This document shows, piece after piece, positions 58,710 to 64,000 of a stretch of DNA of 64,000 nt (positions are counted from its first letter, which is position 1; every line of letters starts with the position of its first letter). The stretch covers positions 1-64,000 of the forward strand of contig UQWM01000005.1 in NCBI GenBank assembly GCA_900544795.1. The letters run 5' to 3'. The notes beneath the pieces are model-generated. The model was given only the letters and a program-made list of their open reading frames with translations, was not told the origin of the DNA and searched no databases. The position numbers and the translations under genes were made by a program. This DNA comes from an uncultured Phascolarctobacterium sp. GTDB taxonomy: Bacteria; Bacillota; Negativicutes; Acidaminococcales; Acidaminococcaceae.

Positions 58710-59789
58710 TCAGCGTTTACGCTTGTCTTTGGCATGTAAAAATCTGCGGGCGTTTTTCATACCGCCGATATCTTTGAACATCGAGTTCAGCTTGGCTTCT
58801 TCGATCTGTTTGTAATCCAGCCCTTCATAGCCTGCTTCCTTTTGCAGCTTTTGGTAGCTTATCAGCCGTTCGGCCGCAAGGCTGCTGTCAGCTATGGCCT
58901 TTTGCACAGCACAGCCTGTTTCGTGGGTGTGGCTGCAATCGCGAAAACGGCACTGCTGCGCCAGTTCGTCGATATCGGCAAAGCTTTTCGCCAGGTCGGC
59001 AGTTTCCAGTCCCAGCTCCCGCATTCCCGGAGTATCGATCACCAGGCCACCGTGTTCAAGGACGATCAGCTCGCGCCTGGTAGTAGTATGGCGGCCCTTA
59101 TCGTCATTGCGCAGCCCGCTGGTGGCAAAATCGGTGCCAGCTAAACGGTTGATGAGTGTCGATTTGCCCACGCCGGAAGAACCAATAAAGGCGGCGGTGC
59201 TGCCGCTGCGCAGATACGGCAATATCTGGCTGTGGCCGCCTTCTGCCAGTGAAGAAGTAACCAGTATTTCGGTGCCGATGGCGGCCGCTTGGGCAGCGTT
59301 TACTTTAGCAGTCACATCACCGCATAAATCGGCTTTGGTCAAAACCACTATCGGCAGCGCGCCGCTGCTCCAGGCAATGGCTAAATAACGTTCCAGTCGC
59401 CGCAGGTTAAAATCACTGTTCAGCGACATACAAATAAATACCGTGTCTATATTACTGGCAACGACCTGTTCGACATTGGCAGTACCGGCCGCCTTACGGA
59501 TAAACGCGCTTTTGCGGCCCAGTACATGATGGATGATGGCCTGGCCTTCAGTATCGTCTGTGCGGTCGAGCATAACAAAATCACCCACAGCCGGGAAGGC
59601 AGACTGGGCAACGGCGTTAAAGCGCAGCTTGCCCGAAACTTCTGCCAGCAGCTCACCGGCTTTTGTTGTGACCCGGTAAAGCTCTTTATACTGGGCAGTA
59701 ACACGTCCTGCGAACAGATTGCCATATAAGGCTGCTTCAGCAGCAAAATTATCGGTGAAGCCTAATGCTTGTAAATTTATTTTCGTCAA
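58710..59789 (-). CDS. rsgA: Small-subunit-dependent GTPase RsgA
   Basis: The 359-residue circularly permuted GTPase has an N-terminal OB fold, G4 'VLTKADL', then P-loop 'GSSGVGKSTLINRLAG' and G3 'DTPGMRELG', and a Zn-binding C-terminus 'CRFRDCSHTHETGCAV'. It acts in late 30S assembly. The start is TTG 59789, seven bases after AGGAGGA; no ATG is suitably placed. The roughly 360 bases upstream to 60148 hold no clear gene, only an 18-codon frame on the minus strand (see findings) and the next gene's promoter. Confidence 0.94.
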   Translation of the reverse strand: MTKINLQALGFTDNFAAEAALYGNLFAGRVTAQYKELYRVTTKAGELLAEVSGKLRFNAVAQSAFPAVGDFVMLDRTDDTEGQAIIHHVLGRKSAFIRKAAGTANVEQVVASNIDTVFICMSLNSDFNLRRLERYLAIAWSSGALPIVVLTKADLCGDVTAKVNAAQAAAIGTEILVTSSLAEGGHSQILPYLRSGSTAAFIGSSGVGKSTLINRLAGTDFATSGLRNDDKGRHTTTRRELIVLEHGGLVIDTPGMRELGLETADLAKSFADIDELAQQCRFRDCSHTHETGCAVQKAIADSSLAAERLISYQKLQKEAGYEGLDYKQIEEAKLNSMFKDIGGMKNARRFLHAKDKRKR

Positions 59790-60100
59790 TTTTCTATCCT
59801 CCTAAAATGTTGTTAAAGATTTTTGGGAGGTTCGGCAAAATATTAAATTACACAAACCACCCGGGCTGCTACAATCTCCGTGCTGATATATTTAAACATA
59901 AATTTTCCTCTTTTCTGATAGCTGTAGCCTTAAGGCTTGGCGCAGTCTGTTGACAGGCAAAATTCCCGGCTGCTTTCATCGTATGCTATGCAAGTGGATC
60001 TTGTCAATGCTGCAACTAAGTTCTTAAAGGTTTTCAAGAATACAGTAAATTAAATTTCAACCGGAGGTTGAGTTAGCGAGGATCTTCAAAAAACAAGTTA

Positions 60101-60128
60101 TTGAGTTTAGCAGGAAGTTTGTTATACT
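60101..60128 (+). promoter_or_regulatory. Promoter of the HTH-methyltransferase gene
   Basis: TTGAGT (60101-60106), a 16-base spacer and TATACT (60123-60128), 20 bases before the ATG. Confidence 0.6.
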
Positions 60129-60148
60129 GAAAACAAGAGGTGAGGATA

Positions 60149-60967
60149 ATGTTATTAGCAGAAAATATTGTCAGGTTGCGCAAACAGTTCGGACTGACAC
60201 AGGAACAGCTTGCGGCGCAGGTCGGCGTCACTTTTCAGTCGGTATCCAAATGGGAAACTGGGCAGACTCTGCCCGACGTAGTACTGCTGCCGAAGCTAGC
60301 TGGTATTTTTGAAGTCAGTATAGACGCATTGCTTGGCTATCTGCCATCGCAGAATAAAATCAGTGAGTATGAAACCAGATACCTTCAGCAGGAATATTAT
60401 TGGGGGACAGCTCCTTCGGAAATGTGCTATGAAGTAATGAAGCTTAAACCGCCGGTTCGTCCCTGGACCGTGTTGGATATTGGCTGTGGCGAAGGCAAGG
60501 ACGCTGTCTTTTTTGCCCGCAATGGTTATACGGTCTCTGCCTTTGATATTGCTGACGAAGGTTTGAGCAAAGCTAAACAACTGGCCGCAGCCAACAATGT
60601 GGAAATAAACTTTTTTAAGGCTAACCTGTGGGATTATCGATTGCAAAGTGATTTCGATATTATCTTTTCCAGTGGCGTTTTTCATTATATCAAGCCAGAA
60701 CTGCGGAATGAGCTGCTGGGTAATTACCGTGAGCATACAAAAAACGAAGGTGTTTGCGCCTTAAACGTATTTGTGCAGAAGCCATTTATCGCGCCGCCCC
60801 CAGATGGAGAACCGTCCGATACTATCTGGCGCAGCGGTGAACTGTGCGGGCATTTCAGCGACTGGTATTTCCACCGCAGCGAGCAGATTATTTTTGACTG
60901 CGGTAGCAGTGGTATCCCACATCGTCATTGTATGGATGTACTTATTGCCCAAAAGCTGGTTAAATAA
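60149..60967 (+). CDS. XRE-HTH fused to a SAM-dependent methyltransferase
   Basis: The 272-residue protein has an N-terminal XRE HTH (about 1-65; 'IVRLRKQFGLTQEQLAAQVGVTFQSVSKWETGQTLPDV') and a class I methyltransferase domain (about 100-210) with motif I 'VLDIGCGEGKDAVFFARNGY', 'AFDIAD' and 'DIIFSSGVFHYI', related to TehB-like enzymes. It could be a regulator sensing SAM or a small molecule, or an enzyme that controls its own gene. ATG 60149 has AGAGGTGAGGA upstream. It is a monocistronic gene ending at a strong terminator. Confidence 0.88.
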   Translation: MLLAENIVRLRKQFGLTQEQLAAQVGVTFQSVSKWETGQTLPDVVLLPKLAGIFEVSIDALLGYLPSQNKISEYETRYLQQEYYWGTAPSEMCYEVMKLKPPVRPWTVLDIGCGEGKDAVFFARNGYTVSAFDIADEGLSKAKQLAAANNVEINFFKANLWDYRLQSDFDIIFSSGVFHYIKPELRNELLGNYREHTKNEGVCALNVFVQKPFIAPPPDGEPSDTIWRSGELCGHFSDWYFHRSEQIIFDCGSSGIPHRHCMDVLIAQKLVK

Positions 60968-61037
60968 AGCGTTGGGTCAAAACGCTTTGTTGACCATATT
61001 TAGTGATGACGGACGTCTTTTATGCTAAACTACCACT

Positions 61038-61082
61038 AAAAATCCCCGCTGACATTATTGACCGATCAGCGGGGATTTTTAT
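61038..61082. terminator. Bidirectional terminator
   Basis: A perfect 15-bp stem (61038-61052 with 61066-61080) with A-rich left and T-rich right flanks lies between the convergent methyltransferase gene and the Fe-S membrane gene. Confidence 0.92.
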
Positions 61083-61089
61083 TTAAAAT

Positions 61090-61665
61090 TTATTTCCGGT
61101 GCTTCCAGCGGCAAATCAGCTGGGTCATTGTGCCCATCGGGCAGTAAACGCACCAGGAACGTGGTTTGAATAAGAGCAGGGTAATAAGGCCCAGGATACT
61201 GGAGGTAAGCATGATGCTGTAAAAGCCAAAAGCAAACTGCGCTACCCACGGCTGCGCACCGTCGCTATAGGCCCAGTGCCAGGGCACGTCAAAAGTCCAC
61301 AGCAGGCTTACAGTTTTATGGAAGTGCAGGGCATGGGTAAAAACAAGATAGGTGGAAAACAGCATATTAAAAAACATCGCCATAAAAAAAGCTAAAAAAC
61401 CATAACGAAAGGTATGCGAGCGCAGCCAGGAAGGGATCTCGCGTTTTGGCGAAAGCTTCCAGCTGTCGCCGATAAGCTCGAACAGCTGCCCGCGTCCACA
61501 ATATTTGTGGCAGTAGGATTTGGTGCCAAAGGCCGAAGCCATAAAGAGGGGAATAAAAAAACACAGCAATCCCAACCAGGCAAAAAGAATATTAAAAAAG
61601 CCCAGTGCCAAATATAAAATAGTCAGCACCCATAAATAATCATACCAGTGGTTGCGTTCAGACAC
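61090..61665 (-). CDS. NapH/YccM-like membrane Fe-S protein
   Basis: The 191-residue protein has about four TM helices and two Cys pairs, 'SYCHKYCGRGQL' and 'RSWCVYCPMGTMTQ', in the style of NapH/YccM polyferredoxin membrane subunits (the CxxxCP pattern), but is shorter and lacks a C-terminal ferredoxin domain. That domain is encoded instead by the preceding overlapping gene. Together they look like a two-gene membrane electron-transfer module; donor and acceptor are unknown. Confidence 0.82.
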   Translation of the reverse strand: MSERNHWYDYLWVLTILYLALGFFNILFAWLGLLCFFIPLFMASAFGTKSYCHKYCGRGQLFELIGDSWKLSPKREIPSWLRSHTFRYGFLAFFMAMFFNMLFSTYLVFTHALHFHKTVSLLWTFDVPWHWAYSDGAQPWVAQFAFGFYSIMLTSSILGLITLLLFKPRSWCVYCPMGTMTQLICRWKHRK

Positions 61666-61858
61666 TGCCAGTCACCACCTTGATCACCGACGCCGGGCAG
61701 GCTTTGGCGCATAAACCGCAGCCAATGCAAAGTGAGCTGTCCACAACGGCGTTGATACCGTAAGGCACGCTGATGGCCTGACGTGGGCAAACCTTGATGC
61801 AGGTGCCGCAGGCGACACAATATTTTTGATCTACTTGCGCATAACGCTTACTGCTCAT
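61658..61858 (-). CDS. 2[4Fe-4S] ferredoxin-like protein
   Basis: The 66-residue protein has two CxxCxxCxxxCP motifs, 'CVACGTCIKVCP' and 'CIGCGLCAKACP', for two [4Fe-4S] clusters. The gene overlaps the membrane Fe-S gene downstream by eight bases, so the two are translationally coupled and probably form one electron-transfer unit. It is first in that two-gene minus-strand operon. Confidence 0.9.
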   Translation of the reverse strand: MSSKRYAQVDQKYCVACGTCIKVCPRQAISVPYGINAVVDSSLCIGCGLCAKACPASVIKVVTGSV

Positions 61859-62016
61859 TTTTACCGCCTCATCAAGTAAAATTATCTTAACAATATTGCA
61901 ACCTATTTATAAACTTTTAGCTATGGTTTATTAAATGGACAGCAAGTGGCCAAGATAAAAATTTAATGCTCTTACAGCCGTTTTGCGGTACAATAAAAGC
62001 AGATGATAATGGGGTG

Positions 62017-62859
62017 ATGGGAACGAAAAGACAAACTGCAATGATGAACCATTGGCAATTATGTCAATACCTGCGCAAGCTGCATTTGCCGCAAGTGGTG
62101 CCGCCAGCTGACCTGGCGACGCTGAAGCTGTTGCAGGACGCGCATTTAAAATATGTGCCTTACGAAAATCTTGATATCCTCAGCGGTAAACTTACCTCGC
62201 TGGAGCATGAGGAGATGTTTGCCAAGATCATTATGAAAAATCGCGGAGGTATCTGCTTCGAGCTCAACGGGCTGTATAACTGGCTGCTGGAATCACTGTG
62301 CTACAAGGTGACCAGCTTTGCCGCCCGTTTTATCGACCGTCTGGAAGAATATCAAATCAGGCGGCATCGGGTCATGTGCGTCAACCTGGAAGGTAAACGC
62401 TATCTAACCGACGTTGGCGTCAATAGTGAAAGCCCGCGCTGCCCGCTGGAAATGGTGGAAGGCCGGGTGCAATGCGACGGCATCAGCGAATATAAATTTA
62501 GCCGCGACCCGTTTTTCGGTTGGCTGCTGTGGCAAAAAGAACAGCGTAAACCGTGGAAAAGGCTGTTTGGCTTTACAGAAGAGCCGCAGCTGGATATGGA
62601 TTTTATTCCGGCTTGCATCTATAGTGACCTGCATCCGACTTCGCCTATCAATAAAGGCAAGGCTATTTCTATTTTCCGCGAAGACTGTAATATCACTATT
62701 CGTGGTAACCTGCTTAAATTTTACCTGGGCGGCAGGGTCAAATACCGGTATAACATCGATACCAAGTATGATCTGAAAGGCGTGCTGTGGGAATATTTTG
62801 GCATCGCCGTTGATTATTCGCTGCCTAACGGCGGTATCGAACCAAGTGAAAAAAGTTAG
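62017..62859 (+). CDS. Arylamine N-acetyltransferase family protein
   Basis: The protein of about 280 residues has the NAT catalytic Cys in 'NRGGICFELNGLYNWLL', His in 'RRHRVMCVNLEG' and Asp in 'YLTDVGVNS', a Cys-His-Asp triad with normal spacing, and the substrate segment 'HLKYVPYENLDIL'. It transfers acetyl from acetyl-CoA to arylamines or hydrazines. The start is uncertain: ATG 62017 (used here) or ATG 62041/62044, where homologues tend to begin; none has a good ribosome site. Confidence 0.85.
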   Translation: MGTKRQTAMMNHWQLCQYLRKLHLPQVVPPADLATLKLLQDAHLKYVPYENLDILSGKLTSLEHEEMFAKIIMKNRGGICFELNGLYNWLLESLCYKVTSFAARFIDRLEEYQIRRHRVMCVNLEGKRYLTDVGVNSESPRCPLEMVEGRVQCDGISEYKFSRDPFFGWLLWQKEQRKPWKRLFGFTEEPQLDMDFIPACIYSDLHPTSPINKGKAISIFREDCNITIRGNLLKFYLGGRVKYRYNIDTKYDLKGVLWEYFGIAVDYSLPNGGIEPSEKS

Positions 62860-62914
62860 ATTGCCAGATTTTGAAACTTTATGATAAAATAAACTAAATA
62901 AAAAAAGTGGGATT

Positions 62915-64000
62915 ATGAATATAGTAAAAAGGCAGTTTATATTGCCGCCCATCATCAACAAAATATTGACGCTGCTTACCGCTACGGGCTACGAAGCCTA
63001 TGTAGTAGGCGGTGCTGTGCGCGACCTGCTGCTGGGCAAAACGCCCGGCGATTTCGACGTTACTACTTCTGCTCGTCCCCAGCAGGTCATCGAACTGCTG
63101 ACTGGGGCAGGTTTTAGTATTATCGGCGAATTGGGGCAAAATTTCGGTGTCGTAGTAGCGCGGCAGGCAGGGCAAACTGTCGAGATCGCCACCTTTCGCG
63201 GCGAAGCCTATGGCACAGACGCCCACAAGCCCGAACAGGTGTGGTATTGTGAAGACCTGCGGGGCGATCTGTCGCGGCGCGATTTTACCGTCAATGCTAT
63301 GGCGTTGGATAAACTTGGTAATGTTTACGACTATCATGGTGGGCAGCAGGACTTAGAGGAGCAGGTGCTGCGTACTGTAGGCGATGCTGAAACCCGCTAT
63401 CGTGAAGACGCGCTGCGGATGTACCGTGCCTGCCGCTTTGTTGCCCAGTTAGGCTTCGACTATGTGCAAAACGGGCAGCAAAAGCCTGCCTTCGGGCAGC
63501 AGGGCACGCCCTACTATCTGCCTTGCAGTTACAGCTTTCCGGTGGCCCGCAGTGCCGGGCTATCGCTGGAAAGGGTGCGCACCGAACTGGATAAACTATT
63601 GCTAAGTAAGCACGCAGGCAAAGGATTGATGCTGCTGTTGGCTACAGGGCTGGCATCGGCCAGCTGCAGGGAGCGCGTAAGCGGCGTTGACTGCGAAATA
63701 GCCGTGCTGCCGGAGCTTGAGCATTTGGCAGGGCTGCCGCAAAACCAGCGCTTCCATTGCTACCCTGTATGGGAGCATACCCTGGCGGCTGTAGATAACA
63801 GCCCCCGCCAGTTGGCTGTCCGTTGGGCCCTGTTGCTGCACGACGTGGCCAAAGGCCTGCCTGGTATCCGTAAGCTTAATCAGGAAGGACAGCCCAGCGA
63901 CCATGGGCACGAAGCTGAAAGCGCCGTCATGGCCGAAGCTATTTTAACAAGGTTGCGTTATCCGTCCTCCTTTACTAAAAGGGTAGTGTGGCTGGTAGCA
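62915..64000 (+). CDS. cca: CCA-adding tRNA nucleotidyltransferase (3' truncated by window end)
   Basis: The frame opens at ATG 62915 and is still open at the window edge (362 codons). The N-terminal nucleotidyltransferase domain has 'YVVGGAVRDLLLGKTPGDFDVTTSARP' (GG and DxD motifs), 'ATFRGEAYGTDAHKP', 'DLSRRDFTVNAMAL' and 'YREDALRMYRACRF'. An HD-type segment ('LLHDVAKG', 'DHGHEAES') appears near residues 305-335. It builds the tRNA 3' CCA end. The HD region places it among the bacterial CCA enzymes with an HD domain. Confidence 0.93.
   Translation, partial: MNIVKRQFILPPIINKILTLLTATGYEAYVVGGAVRDLLLGKTPGDFDVTTSARPQQVIELLTGAGFSIIGELGQNFGVVVARQAGQTVEIATFRGEAYGTDAHKPEQVWYCEDLRGDLSRRDFTVNAMALDKLGNVYDYHGGQQDLEEQVLRTVGDAETRYREDALRMYRACRFVAQLGFDYVQNGQQKPAFGQQGTPYYLPCSYSFPVARSAGLSLERVRTELDKLLLSKHAGKGLMLLLATGLASASCRERVSGVDCEIAVLPELEHLAGLPQNQRFHCYPVWEHTLAAVDNSPRQLAVRWALLLHDVAKGLPGIRKLNQEGQPSDHGHEAESAVMAEAILTRLRYPSSFTKRVVWLVA

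Noticed and set aside
59765..59953. 62-codon plus-strand frame upstream of the HTH-methyltransferase gene
   Set aside because: It runs antisense over the rsgA start and its ribosome site, with no ribosome site of its own and no motif.
1..64000. CRISPR arrays, insertion sequences, prophage, tRNA or rRNA genes
   Set aside because: No spaced direct repeats, transposase or integrase motifs, or tRNA cloverleaf patterns were seen on either strand.

Overview
The window reads as chromosomal DNA of a diderm Firmicute, most likely class Negativicutes (Acidaminococcaceae/Veillonellaceae-like; the genus cannot be settled from sequence alone). Firmicute traits are T-box leaders, an L21 leader RNA, the Prp protease between L21 and an N-terminally extended L27, an LCP-family protein and CvfB. 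Diderm traits are an RND efflux pump with membrane-fusion adaptor, a MacAB-like exporter and an RseC-like protein. There are no insertion sequences, phage genes, tRNAs, rRNAs or CRISPR arrays. Nearly all of it is densely packed housekeeping genes with short or overlapping junctions.

Layout. 1-2.9 kb: tail of a membrane protein, three small membrane proteins, maf and radC. 2.9-8.2 kb: rod-shape cluster mreB-mreC-mreD-mrdA-rodA. 8.2-13.3 kb: radical-SAM protein and its DUF2344 partner, RNase G, then rplU-prp-rpmA with its own promoter and leader. 13.4-19.1 kb: accessory block with a PocR-LuxR regulator, a frameshifted Cache histidine kinase, a response regulator, an exported protein and an SGNH hydrolase. 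19.2-22.9 kb: obgE-proB-proA. 23.2-26.4 kb: MacAB-type exporter. 26.6-30.1 kb: nadD-yqeK-LCP-rsfS-cvfB, then a TauE/SafE permease. 31.0-40.7 kb: a ten-gene aromatic operon that encodes all seven steps to chorismate plus the Phe and Tyr branches. 41-46.8 kb: an XRE regulator and a TetR-controlled RND pump. 46.9-50.3 kb: rmuC, and serA behind a Ser T-box. 50.4-57.6 kb: xpt, and the ilvN-ilvC-leuC-leuD-leuB-ilvB operon behind a Leu T-box. 57.7-64 kb: arginase-like protein, rsgA, an HTH-methyltransferase fusion, an Fe-S membrane pair, an arylamine N-acetyltransferase and the start of cca.

Regulation is the richest theme. Three amino-acid operons each have a different transcription-attenuation leader. 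serA has a T-box with specifier TCC, and the ilv/leu operon has a T-box with specifier CTC; in both, the discriminator-pairing base of the T-box also fits the same tRNA. The aromatic operon has a previously unlabelled 47-codon leader ORF rich in alternating Tyr and Phe codons and free of Trp, followed by an intrinsic terminator. I regard this leader as the most interesting signal in the window.
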